DNA of 42,737 bases, taken from contig JAWUWW010000052.1 of the NCBI GenBank assembly GCA_034111645.1, positions 1 through 42,737 of the forward strand, in the 5' to 3' direction. The stretch comes from CANLBN01 sp034111645 (GTDB taxonomy: Bacteria; Pseudomonadota; Gammaproteobacteria; Pseudomonadales; Cellvibrionaceae). Each line of letters begins with the position of its first letter. Position 1 is the stretch's first letter. The notes beneath the pieces are model-generated. The model did no database searches, was not told the origin of the DNA, and saw only the letters and a list, made by a program, of their open reading frames with translations. This document shows, in pieces, positions 1-8,345 of the stretch. The position numbers were made by a program, and so were the translations under genes.

Positions 1-87
1 CAGAAAAAATTACTCGGTAGAGAAAAGCTCCGCTCTAGCTTAACGGATGTTATCGACAATTTTTTACACGGTGATGAGTCACTATAA
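1..87 (+). CDS. C-terminal end of an unidentified protein (partial)
   Basis: An open frame runs in from the left edge and stops at TAA 85–87. It encodes 28 residues ending LHGDESL, hydrophilic and with helix-like spacing. The gene starts outside the window, so no family can be assigned. It would converge with btuF on the opposite strand, 65 bp away. Reality of the frame is uncertain because only 84 coding bases are visible. Confidence 0.4.
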   Translation, partial: QKKLLGREKLRSSLTDVIDNFLHGDESL

Positions 88-152
88 CTAACTCTTAACA
101 AATTACATAACTTTATAGCCGCAAACCCTTATAAAATCAAATTTTTTAGCGA

Positions 153-1145
153 TTATAGCCCATTTCTGACATTTTCTAGCTGATCGCACAGGATTTGAGC
201 GCCCTGTAAAATTCTGACGGTGTGCCTTTGTAGTAAATCGGGCGGAATAAAAAATAAGTTTTGCTTTTTAACTGCCTCTAAACTGGTCCATTTTAACCAA
301 TCGTCTAGCCAATCTGGTCGCTGCGTACCCATACCACTAGCAATAATTGTTTGGGGGTTGCGCACGAGTACAGACTCGAGACTGATGATAGGAGCGATCA
401 CCTCTGCATCTGCAAAGCTATTTTGCCCACCACATAAGCTAATCACATCACTAATAATATGGTCGCCATTAATGGTGCGCAACGGCTTATCCCAAACTTG
501 ATAGAGCACGCTTATTTTTTCACGCTTAGCGAAGCGCTGTTTTAACAAGCTTAGCTTTTGCTGATATTCATAAATGTTTTTTTTTGCCTGATCTTGTTGC
601 CCAGTCATTATGGCAATATCTTTGATGGATTTAGCAACGTCCTCTAAAACTTTTGGCTCATCAATATACACCGTTAACCCTAGATCAATTAATTTTTGGG
701 TGATATTCGCCGCGTGCCCGGTACCCCAAGCAATAATCAAATCTGGCTTTAAAGCAATAATCGTCTCGACACTAAAGCCCTGTATATTACCTACCCGTGG
801 TATTTTTTTTGCCGCCACTGGGTAATCAGAATAGTTAACGGCGCCCACAATCAAATCGCCCGCGCCGGCAGAAAAAATATTTTCGGTGATATGCGGCGCT
901 AATGAAATAATTCTTGTTGCCGGTTTATCGAGTATGACCGGGCGTTTTGCATAATCACTTACCTCAATATTTTTTTGCACAGTATCTTTTAATAAACCTT
1001 GATCAGTTATTTTAGATAAGGGCTTTGTGGTGGGACTTGCTAACGACCCAATAGAAAAAACCATGCACAACAGAAGTGACAAAAAAACCAATTTCCTTTT
1101 ATATCTTATTAAAAAATTAACGGATCGAATGAAATCAATAAACAT
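153..1145 (-). CDS. btuF: Vitamin B12 ABC transporter, periplasmic binding protein BtuF
   Basis: This 330-residue protein captures cobalamin or cobinamide in the periplasm and delivers it to BtuCD. A basic N-terminus and hydrophobic stretch at about residues 16–37 form a signal peptide or anchor. The mature part has the two-lobe, single-helix-linker layout of the class III binding family: RIISLAPHITENIFSAGAG starts the first lobe, KPDLIIAWG follows, and the second lobe includes RNPQTIIASG. It is the last gene of the riboswitch-controlled operon and abuts cobS, whose stop codon ends one base before this ATG. The N-terminus is longer than usual, with about 70 residues before the first conserved strand. 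A siderophore-binding role is possible for this fold, but the cobalamin gene context makes BtuF much more likely. Confidence 0.88.
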   Translation of the reverse strand: MFIDFIRSVNFLIRYKRKLVFLSLLLCMVFSIGSLASPTTKPLSKITDQGLLKDTVQKNIEVSDYAKRPVILDKPATRIISLAPHITENIFSAGAGDLIVGAVNYSDYPVAAKKIPRVGNIQGFSVETIIALKPDLIIAWGTGHAANITQKLIDLGLTVYIDEPKVLEDVAKSIKDIAIMTGQQDQAKKNIYEYQQKLSLLKQRFAKREKISVLYQVWDKPLRTINGDHIISDVISLCGGQNSFADAEVIAPIISLESVLVRNPQTIIASGMGTQRPDWLDDWLKWTSLEAVKKQNLFFIPPDLLQRHTVRILQGAQILCDQLENVRNGL

Positions 1146-1955
1146 TTATACAACACTCATGACATAAAAAATAAATAATACAAGAAGCTCACCGATTTCA
1201 ATAACGGCACCCACACAGTCACCGACAAAGCCACCAATGCGTCTTATCCAAAAATTTCGCCAGACAATAAGTAACAAAAATAAACTAAAAAATATAAGCA
1301 CGAATGTTGCAAAAGGCAGTAGCAATAAAAAAAAGAAAATAATAAGCGCCGACGTCATTATAATAATTTTTTTAGGCATAGCTTTAAGCAAACCTGTCGC
1401 CAAACCATTAGTGCGCGCATAGGGGGTTGTCAACATATAAATTGATGCGAGCAGTCTGGGCAACATTAACGCATTCATCAAAACAAAAAATAGCTGATCG
1501 CTTAGCTCGGATAACAAAACGACCTTACCCAACAAAATTAACACTAGGGCAACAACCGCCATTGGCCCTGCGCTAGGGTCTTTAAAGACAGATAATATTT
1601 TTTCTTTAACTAAGTCTCGCTGCGCGCTATCTGTTAAAACTAATGAGTGTGCTGAAAATGCGGCATCAACAGAGTCTGCAAGTCCATCTAGATGTATAGC
1701 TCCCGTCAAAAAAACTAATAAAAAAACAATAACCGTAGCACTAACCAGCGGCGATATTTCTTTAGGCAGCAAGCTATGAAAAAAGACGATAATAAAAGCC
1801 AACAACAAACCGACTAATGAGTAATATGCGACGGATAAGCCTTGATCTTTTTCACTCCAAACCGGTGGCAAGTATTTTGTAACGGGTAGGCGCGTAAGCA
1901 AGGCTACTGCCATTAAAAAAGGGGCTAGTATTTGTTTAAAAGGTTGCATGATCAT
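1146..1955 (-). CDS. cobS: Adenosylcobinamide-GDP ribazoletransferase (cobalamin synthase)
   Basis: CobS joins adenosylcobinamide-GDP to alpha-ribazole (or its phosphate), the last joining step of cobalamin nucleotide-loop assembly, in the inner membrane. The 269-residue protein is very hydrophobic with several membrane segments. It carries the family's acidic signature AIHLDGLADSVDAAF near residue 87, whose aspartates bind metal. Length is close to the family's usual size of about 250 residues. It sits between cobC and btuF in the cobalamin operon, 15 bp after cobC. The first three codons contain two Met codons, so the exact start is ambiguous by two residues. Confidence 0.93.
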   Translation of the reverse strand: MIMQPFKQILAPFLMAVALLTRLPVTKYLPPVWSEKDQGLSVAYYSLVGLLLAFIIVFFHSLLPKEISPLVSATVIVFLLVFLTGAIHLDGLADSVDAAFSAHSLVLTDSAQRDLVKEKILSVFKDPSAGPMAVVALVLILLGKVVLLSELSDQLFFVLMNALMLPRLLASIYMLTTPYARTNGLATGLLKAMPKKIIIMTSALIIFFFLLLLPFATFVLIFFSLFLLLIVWRNFWIRRIGGFVGDCVGAVIEIGELLVLFIFYVMSVV

Positions 1956-1970
1956 AGAGGAACTATAACG

Positions 1971-2603
1971 CTAAATATTATGATTGAGTAAGCGATAGTG
2001 GTTTTTCTCGCCATCACTGATAATTTGGATGCGAGAAAAACAGGCATAGGGCACATCGAATCGACTCAAACATTCATGTCTCATCGACAAACAATAACCA
2101 AGTAGTGCTCGCATAACACCGCCATGACAAATCATTACTATTTTTTCACCTGCATATTTTTGCACTAAAGACTCACAAACGCTTACCACTCGATTAGAAA
2201 AAGCATCGGCTGCCTCACCCCCTGGCGGTGGATGCCGCACAGGGTCTTTAAACCACAACTCGACATTATGTGCTTGTGCGATCCAGACATCTTCAGTTAA
2301 TTGGCCATCCCACTGGCCAAAACTTATTTCTTTTAGATCATCATTAAATTCTAAGGGTATATCTTGCGTCGCCGAGAGCTCGTTGGCAAAAAATGCGCAG
2401 CGTTTTAATGGCGACGCAATAATGCGATCCCAAGCTACCTTATGTTTTTCTATTTTATCTGCCATCTGCTGCAGACCTTTACTTGTAAGAGAATGATCGG
2501 TCAATTTACCGCGATAACAGGCACCACCTTCGCATTCGCCATGCCGCAAGAGGTCTATTGTTGTGGTCATATAATGGCTGCTATTAGCTGCTGCTTGCGT
2601 CAT
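1971..2603 (-). CDS. cobC: Alpha-ribazole phosphatase (histidine phosphatase family)
   Basis: CobC removes the 5'-phosphate from alpha-ribazole phosphate or adenosylcobalamin phosphate. The phosphoacceptor motif LLRHGEC is at residues 19–25, a second-arginine region SPLKRC follows, and the C-terminal catalytic histidine lies in VMICHGGVMRALLG. The 210-residue length suits the phosphoglycerate-mutase-like family. The ATG at 2603 is preferred because a purine-rich GAGAG lies at good spacing upstream, whereas the internal Met at residue 12 has no clear ribosome site. The flanking cobT and cobS genes distinguish it from a general phosphoglycerate mutase. Confidence 0.88.
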   Translation of the reverse strand: MTQAAANSSHYMTTTIDLLRHGECEGGACYRGKLTDHSLTSKGLQQMADKIEKHKVAWDRIIASPLKRCAFFANELSATQDIPLEFNDDLKEISFGQWDGQLTEDVWIAQAHNVELWFKDPVRHPPPGGEAADAFSNRVVSVCESLVQKYAGEKIVMICHGGVMRALLGYCLSMRHECLSRFDVPYACFSRIQIISDGEKNHYRLLNHNI

Positions 2604-2649
2604 TGCCTCACTCTCGCCTCTATTACAAAGCTATTGTTTAAATCTATTA

Positions 2650-3696
2650 TTAACGGTCGATGCCCGCCTGTGAAAAAGTAGCCATATTATTATGTAAAGA
2701 CAAAGCACTTTTTAACAGCGGTACCGCTAGGGCCGCGCCACTGCCCTCACCCAGACGCAGCCCCAAGTTTAATAACGGTTTTGCCTGTAAATAATCTAGT
2801 GCTGTTATATGAGCAGGTTCAGCAGAACAATGCGAAAACAACAACCAATCACGCACACCAGGGTTAAGCTTAACCGCGATTAAAGCCGCAGCAGTGCAAA
2901 TAAACCCATCGACTAACACAGGAATGCCGCGCTGGGCGCAAGCAATAAAACTACCGACTAAGCCAGCGATTTCAAATCCACCCAAGCAACGAAGTACATT
3001 ATAGGCGCTGTCTAAACTATGCCGATGTAACTTTAGAGCCGCTGTGATAACAGCCTCTTTATGATATATACCTTTTTTATCGATACCAGAACCTGGACCT
3101 ACGGTCTGTGCAGGTGAAAGCGCTAGTAATGACGCATATATTGCAGAGGCCGATGTCGTATTACCGATACCCATTTCGCCACCAATAAACAAATCGACGC
3201 TAAGTGACTCTATGGCGCTTTTGCCAATCGATAAGGCTTGATCTAATTGTTGTGAGGTCATTGCTGCTGTGACCGAAAAATCTTGGGTGCCATTATCAAT
3301 GGGTGCATGAACAAGCTGTGGATGCTGAGCGAAAGCCGCTTCGATAGGCGTGGCTGTGCCCATATTTATCACACAAAAATCTGCCCCAAGATCACGGCTC
3401 AAAACACTAATGGCTGCGCCACCCCTTAAAAAATTGGTAATCATTTGCACGGTAACTGCTTGAGGAAATGCAGAAACGCCCTGACTACAGACACCATGAT
3501 CACCCGCAAAAACTCTGACAGCTATGGTCTCTAGCGTTGGGTTTAGCGATGCTTGCAAGCCACAAAATTGCTCCGCTATACACTCTAATTGCCCAAGCGA
3601 ACCGACAGGCTTAGTTAAGGTTGCCTGATAGGCTCTTGCCTGCGCTATCATCTGAGCATCAATTTTTTTAACGGACTGTAAAAACCAAGTCTTCAT
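2650..3696 (-). CDS. cobT: Nicotinate-nucleotide–dimethylbenzimidazole phosphoribosyltransferase
   Basis: CobT activates the lower ligand by making alpha-ribazole phosphate from dimethylbenzimidazole and nicotinate mononucleotide. The 348-residue product starts MKTWFLQSVKK and shows the family landmarks LTKPVGSLG, FAGDHGV, GEMGIGNTTSA, and the C-terminal LGEGSGAALA that carries the catalytic glutamate. The frame is open upstream to 3867, but that extension overlaps cobU by about 150 bp and is unlike CobT. The ATG at 3694–3696 has an AGAAAGG ribosome site eight bases upstream and gives the normal family length. It is the fourth gene from the 3' end of the cobalamin operon. Confidence 0.94.
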   Translation of the reverse strand: MKTWFLQSVKKIDAQMIAQARAYQATLTKPVGSLGQLECIAEQFCGLQASLNPTLETIAVRVFAGDHGVCSQGVSAFPQAVTVQMITNFLRGGAAISVLSRDLGADFCVINMGTATPIEAAFAQHPQLVHAPIDNGTQDFSVTAAMTSQQLDQALSIGKSAIESLSVDLFIGGEMGIGNTTSASAIYASLLALSPAQTVGPGSGIDKKGIYHKEAVITAALKLHRHSLDSAYNVLRCLGGFEIAGLVGSFIACAQRGIPVLVDGFICTAAALIAVKLNPGVRDWLLFSHCSAEPAHITALDYLQAKPLLNLGLRLGEGSGAALAVPLLKSALSLHNNMATFSQAGIDR

Positions 3697-3718
3697 TTTT
3701 AAAACCTTTCTAGGGCGT

Positions 3719-4252
3719 TTAATTTTTTTTAAGAACCAGAGGTAGCCCAGCAACAATAAGAACAACTTCATCACAGATGAGCGACAATTCTTGATGTAGC
3801 CAGCCGCTTTCATCGACAAACTCTCGCGACAGTGCACCCAGTGGCACAATACCCGAACCCACTTCATTGCTAACCATTAAAATGGTGGCTTGTGAGCACT
3901 TAATACTCTCTAAGAAACTCACTTTATTAACGGGCAAGCTTTTATTTATTAAGTTATTAGTCATCCACAGTGTGAGGCAGTCTATTAAAATACAATAACT
4001 TGGATCATTAAAATCGCTAAGCACGCCGGCCAAGCAGATAGGCTCTTCAATGACTTGCCATTGTTCGCTGCGCTCGCCTTTATGGCGATGAATGCGTGAG
4101 CGCATTTCGTCGTCGCCAGGGGTGGCTGTTGCGACATAGATCAGTTTTTTACGGTAGGCTTTGGCTATGTCTAAGGCCTGCGCTTCGGCGTATTTGCTTT
4201 TACCACTGCGTGCGCCGCCTAATATTAATTTTTTTGACACAGTAAACCTCAA
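3719..4252 (-). CDS. cobU: Adenosylcobinamide kinase / adenosylcobinamide-phosphate guanylyltransferase
   Basis: This bifunctional enzyme phosphorylates adenosylcobinamide and then transfers GMP to it, preparing it for CobS. The P-loop is GGARSGKS at residues 12–19. The conserved guanylylation region MRSRIHRHKGERSEQW follows, with the histidine that accepts GMP. Length is 177 residues, close to the family norm of about 180. Its ATG overlaps the btuD stop by four bases, implying translational coupling of transport and salvage. It is also called CobP in aerobic-pathway nomenclature. Confidence 0.94.
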   Translation of the reverse strand: MRFTVSKKLILGGARSGKSKYAEAQALDIAKAYRKKLIYVATATPGDDEMRSRIHRHKGERSEQWQVIEEPICLAGVLSDFNDPSYCILIDCLTLWMTNNLINKSLPVNKVSFLESIKCSQATILMVSNEVGSGIVPLGALSREFVDESGWLHQELSLICDEVVLIVAGLPLVLKKN

Positions 4253-5037
4253 ACGTCAATAATCATGGGCTTGGATGATATTGGGTGGCTAGTAATTTCG
4301 ACATCAAGATTATATAAATTTTTTATCAATTGCTTTGTTATTATATTTTCTGGGCTGCCTATGGCAACTACCTCGGCATCACTTAAGGCTAATAATTTAT
4401 CTGAATAATTAATCGCAACATTTATATCGTGGACAATCATCACTATAGCCACACCTTGATTAGAAAAATGGCGGATTATTTTCATTAATTGTTGTTGATG
4501 GCCTAAATCTAACGATGCTGTAGGCTCATCTAAAAACAGCAGTCTTTTAGCGTTATCTTCTTCACGCCAAATTTGAGCCATCACACGAGCCAATTGCACG
4601 CGCTGTTTTTCGCCACCGGACAACTGCGTATACAGGCGATCTTTTAGATGTAAAATATCTAAAGCTTTCAGTGCCTCGGCTATAATCTCTGCATCATTTA
4701 CTTTACCACTGCTATGTGGCGTGCGGGCTAAGCCTACAACCTCGTCAACCTTAAAGGGAAAGTTAAGTAAGTTTATCTGCGGCAAAAATGCAATTTGTTT
4801 TGCCCTTTTAATCAGCGACAACTGCTTAATATCATCACCGCAAAATAAAACCTTACCTTGTACCTTAAAGGCTCTTTGCACATCGCCCATTAAGGCATTA
4901 ATTAAGGTGGTTTTACCTGCACCATTAGGCCCAATAATCGATAATAATTCGCCTTCATTTACTTCTAGATTTATATTGTTTAGCAGGCAATTATCGCCAA
5001 CATGTACGCATAAATTCTCGGCAGTTAAAATAGACAT
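4249..5037 (-). CDS. btuD: Vitamin B12 ABC transporter, ATP-binding protein BtuD
   Basis: BtuD powers cobalamin import through BtuC. Walker A is GPNGAGKTT near residue 36, the ABC signature is LSGGEKQRVQLARV, Walker B is LLFLDEPTASLD, and a switch histidine follows in IVHDINVA. The 262-residue sequence belongs to the FecE/HmuV-type iron-complex and B12 ATPase family, so sequence alone would not separate B12 from heme or siderophore transport; the operon does. It overlaps btuC by one base and cobU by four. Confidence 0.9.
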   Translation of the reverse strand: MSILTAENLCVHVGDNCLLNNINLEVNEGELLSIIGPNGAGKTTLINALMGDVQRAFKVQGKVLFCGDDIKQLSLIKRAKQIAFLPQINLLNFPFKVDEVVGLARTPHSSGKVNDAEIIAEALKALDILHLKDRLYTQLSGGEKQRVQLARVMAQIWREEDNAKRLLFLDEPTASLDLGHQQQLMKIIRHFSNQGVAIVMIVHDINVAINYSDKLLALSDAEVVAIGSPENIITKQLIKNLYNLDVEITSHPISSKPMIIDV

Positions 5038-6074
5038 TAGCTTACACCCAACTGATGTCGTCGCCTAAGTAATGATATAAAAAAGGGTACGCCAATCAGT
5101 GCCGTAATTAATCCAACAGGCAATTCAACAGGAGCTAATATTACTCGCGATAAATTATCAGACACCACCAATAATATTGCACCGCCAAGTGCTGAAGCGG
5201 GCAATAAGTAACGGTGATCAGGACCAATCAACATACGAAAAATATGCGGTACGACCAAACCAACAAAACCAATAACACCGGCTAAAGCTACACAAACACC
5301 AACACCCGCTGCGACAAATAAGATACTGATTTTTTTTAATTTTTCAGTATCAACACCTAAATGGCGCGCCTCTGACTCACCTAACAATAAAACATTGAGT
5401 GCATTACTAAAGTGAGGCAATATTAAAAACATAAACAATACAATAAAACCGGCTAGCCATACATGCTCGAAAGTTGCACTCTCTAAACCACCCATACGCC
5501 ATAAACTAATGCGACGTAACATTTCATTATCTGCGTAAAACTCTAAAAAACCAGTCACGCTGCCCACTAAAGCGCTAATAGCAATGCCCGCTAACAGCAT
5601 TGTGGCAACCGACGTACCAAAAGGATTTTTAGCCAAAGAGTAGACGACATAGACCGCAATAACCCCACCAAAAAATGCACCCACGGATAACAAAGACATA
5701 CTTAGCCAAGCTACTTGATAGCCTGCAACAAATACGATAACAAGACTTGCCCCTAATGAAGCCCCGGCTGTGACGCCGACTAATGAAGGATCTGCCAACG
5801 GGTTACGAAATAACCCTTGCATAACCGCGCCAGTAACACCAAGAATAGAGCCAACAAATGCAGCTAGTAATACCCGTGGTAGACGTATGTCAAAAATAAT
5901 TGCTTGATAAAAATGAGGTGCCTCAGCGTTATCGGAGATCATCCAATTTAAAACAACTGAAAAAAAATCATTTAAAGGTATATTAACGGCGCCTGTTGTA
6001 ACGGCACATAAAATAAATAAAGGCAAAAGAATAACAAGTAGCCATAACACGCGCATAGAATCCATTCTTTTCAT
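5037..6074 (-). CDS. btuC: Vitamin B12 ABC transporter, permease BtuC
   Basis: This 345-residue inner-membrane permease of the FecCD family passes cobalamin across the inner membrane as part of BtuC2D2F. The expected run of about ten hydrophobic segments is visible. Family landmarks include IRLPRVLLAAFVGS, GAVMQGLFRNPLADPSLVGV and the coupling-helix region near LGVDTEKLKK. It ends GVPFFISLLRRR as FecCD permeases do. It follows cobQ after 75 bp and overlaps btuD by one base. Two further Met codons lie within the first seven codons, so the start is uncertain by a few residues. Confidence 0.91.
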   Translation of the reverse strand: MKRMDSMRVLWLLVILLPLFILCAVTTGAVNIPLNDFFSVVLNWMISDNAEAPHFYQAIIFDIRLPRVLLAAFVGSILGVTGAVMQGLFRNPLADPSLVGVTAGASLGASLVIVFVAGYQVAWLSMSLLSVGAFFGGVIAVYVVYSLAKNPFGTSVATMLLAGIAISALVGSVTGFLEFYADNEMLRRISLWRMGGLESATFEHVWLAGFIVLFMFLILPHFSNALNVLLLGESEARHLGVDTEKLKKISILFVAAGVGVCVALAGVIGFVGLVVPHIFRMLIGPDHRYLLPASALGGAILLVVSDNLSRVILAPVELPVGLITALIGVPFFISLLRRRHQLGVS

Positions 6075-6149
6075 AGAGCCACAAACCGTTTAAAAAAGGC
6101 TTTAACAACAGATTTAGTCACTAATTTAGCAAATGACACATATAGCATA

Positions 6150-7646
6150 TTAACGAACACCAAATTGTTCAAAAAATTTAGCATCTAAGCTTTCTTCTAA
6201 GCAATCAGCTAGACGATTTAATTGTTGTTCACGTAGCTCTGATAAATTAATCGCGTTTTGATTTTTCAATCCTGCCCAAGCCAGTATACTATTGCTTGCA
6301 TGGGCTTCATCAAACAAACCGTGTAAGTATGTACCAATGATATTGTTGTCATGATTTATTATACCTTCATTAACTGAGAGCGCCTCCCCGTATGCTTGCG
6401 GTATCAATTGAGCAAAAGGGTGATACTGATCGGTACCGGAAGAATTACCACAGTGAATCTCATAGGCTTTAAATGATGCATTGTTAATAGAGCCATTGGC
6501 TTGTTGCAAACGGAGATAACCCTGTCTATTTTGTAGTATTTTTGTTTGAGTTAACCGCGTTGAAATATTTAGTAAACCTAAACCAACTGATGCACCTGCT
6601 TTATCTTCAATGCCATCTGGATCTTCAATCAATTCACCTAGCATTTGATAACCACCACAAATACCCATTAGCTTACCGCCGTAACGCAGATGCCTTTTTA
6701 TCGACTCGTCCCAACCGTATTGATATAGCAACTCAAGATCACCACGTACATTTTTAGTGCCGGGCAATATAATTAAATCGGCAGCAGGCAATGGTGAGCC
6801 CGGGGCAATAAATTCAAGATTTATTTCTGGGTGCAATTGCAGCGCATCAAAATCTGTATGGTTACTTATGCGAGAAAAGACAGGTACAACAATTTTAAAC
6901 AGTGACGGTGCAGAAGGTGTTTGCAATTGAATAGCATCTTCAGCATCGAGATAAAAATTTGTGAGGTAGGGAATCACGCCCCACACTTTTTTATCGGTTC
7001 TTTCTTCAAGCCAATCGAGACCCGATTCAAGTAAGGCGATATCGCCGCGAAATCGATTGATCACAAAACCTGTGACACGATTTTGCTCTGACGCCGACAA
7101 TAAATCTAACGTACCGACTAAATGTGCAAACACACCACCTCGGTCAATATCTGCAATAATAATCACGGGGCAATCAACCGCCTCGGCAAAGCCCATATTA
7201 GCAATATCGCCCTTACGCAGATTAATTTCAGCAGGGCTGCCTGCACCCTCAACGATAATAAAGTCATATTGCGCTTGCAAACGCTTATAAGAACTTAGCA
7301 CCGCATCCATTGCGAACTTTTTATAATCGTGAAAATCTTGCGCCTGCATCGTCGTTAGCGCTTTGCCATGAATAATAACCTGGGCACCAGTATCAGATGA
7401 CGGCTTTAACAAAACAGGATTCATATCTGAGTGTGGCTCAAGCCCACAGGCAATTGCCTGCAACGCTTGCGCACGACCTATCTCGCCGTCATCGCTGGTT
7501 ACAGCACTATTTAGAGCCATATTTTGCGGCTTAAAGGGGACCACACGTAAACCTCGACGCGCTAACACTCGGCAAATACCCGCCACTAATACCGTTTTAC
7601 CGGCATCAGAAGTTGTCCCTTGCACCATCAATGTGACACTAGCCAA
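6150..7646 (-). CDS. cobQ: Cobyric acid synthase (glutamine-hydrolysing)
   Basis: CobQ (CbiP) amidates four side chains of adenosyl-cobyrinic acid a,c-diamide to give adenosylcobyric acid. The N-terminal dethiobiotin-synthetase-like ATP domain begins MVQGTTSDAGKTVL and continues VVPFKPQNMALNS. The C-terminal class I glutamine amidotransferase domain has the nucleophile cysteine in GICGGYQMLGE and a later catalytic histidine in YLHGLFDE. Length, 498 residues, is typical. It lies between cobO and btuC in the B12 operon. Its presence means the organism handles an incompletely amidated corrin, either from synthesis or scavenging, and does not only salvage cobinamide. Confidence 0.95.
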   Translation of the reverse strand: MASVTLMVQGTTSDAGKTVLVAGICRVLARRGLRVVPFKPQNMALNSAVTSDDGEIGRAQALQAIACGLEPHSDMNPVLLKPSSDTGAQVIIHGKALTTMQAQDFHDYKKFAMDAVLSSYKRLQAQYDFIIVEGAGSPAEINLRKGDIANMGFAEAVDCPVIIIADIDRGGVFAHLVGTLDLLSASEQNRVTGFVINRFRGDIALLESGLDWLEERTDKKVWGVIPYLTNFYLDAEDAIQLQTPSAPSLFKIVVPVFSRISNHTDFDALQLHPEINLEFIAPGSPLPAADLIILPGTKNVRGDLELLYQYGWDESIKRHLRYGGKLMGICGGYQMLGELIEDPDGIEDKAGASVGLGLLNISTRLTQTKILQNRQGYLRLQQANGSINNASFKAYEIHCGNSSGTDQYHPFAQLIPQAYGEALSVNEGIINHDNNIIGTYLHGLFDEAHASNSILAWAGLKNQNAINLSELREQQLNRLADCLEESLDAKFFEQFGVR

Positions 7647-7704
7647 AATAGTTGCTCGACATTATCGACACTTTAAAAAATAAAGCGCCAAACACTTAAC
7701 ACGG

Positions 7705-8304
7705 TTAATAATCAACACCTTGGCGTGCTTTAATCCCTGAATTGTAAGCATGCTTAATGTCTTTTACTTCCGATACTGTATCCATAATATCTTGCAATCC
7801 AGAACCACCGCCGCGACCCGTAACAACAACGCTTTGACTTTCTGGCCGATTTTTTATCGCGGTGAGTATCATCTCTTCATCGAGATATTTATAGCCAATC
7901 ATATATGTTAGCTCATCTAACACGACTAAATCGTAAGATGCATCTTGCAACAATGAAACAACTTTTTGCCACGTTTTTTCGGCTGCTGCAGTATCAGCTG
8001 ATCGATCTTGCGTGTCCCATGTAAAACCCGTACCCATTTGATAAAAATACATGTCGGGATACTGGTTTTTAATATAAAGCTCTTCGCCCGAAAGCTGCTG
8101 ACCTTTTATAAATTGAACAACAGCTACCTTATGCCCGTAACCTAATGCACGCATCACCATACCAAACGCAGAGCTTGACTTGCCTTTACCATTACCGGTT
8201 AATAAAATGCCCACACCACGTTCAATAGATGCCGCTTCAATATGAGCATCTATTTTTTCTTTTTGCTTTTGCATAGATTTTTTATGCTTTTCGTTATTTT
8301 CCAT
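7705..8304 (-). CDS. cobO: Cob(I)yrinic acid a,c-diamide adenosyltransferase
   Basis: This CobA/CobO/BtuR-type enzyme transfers the 5'-deoxyadenosyl group of ATP to reduced corrinoids. The 199-residue protein has the family's P-loop GNGKGKSSSAFG near residue 37, the strand KVAVVQFIKG, and the Walker-B-like LVVLDELTYMI. A basic, charged leader of about 25 residues precedes the core, as in other members. It follows btuB by 41 bp and precedes cobQ by 58 bp. Also known as btuR or cobA in enteric bacteria. Confidence 0.93.
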   Translation of the reverse strand: MENNEKHKKSMQKQKEKIDAHIEAASIERGVGILLTGNGKGKSSSAFGMVMRALGYGHKVAVVQFIKGQQLSGEELYIKNQYPDMYFYQMGTGFTWDTQDRSADTAAAEKTWQKVVSLLQDASYDLVVLDELTYMIGYKYLDEEMILTAIKNRPESQSVVVTGRGGGSGLQDIMDTVSEVKDIKHAYNSGIKARQGVDY

Positions 8305-8345
8305 AATTATATCCAGTTCAATATTAATGGGGGCTTAGTTGTAAG

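Noticed and set aside
3697..3867. N-terminal extension of the cobT reading frame
   Set aside because: It overlaps cobU, is unlike CobT, and the internal ATG at 3696 has a good ribosome site and gives the normal length.
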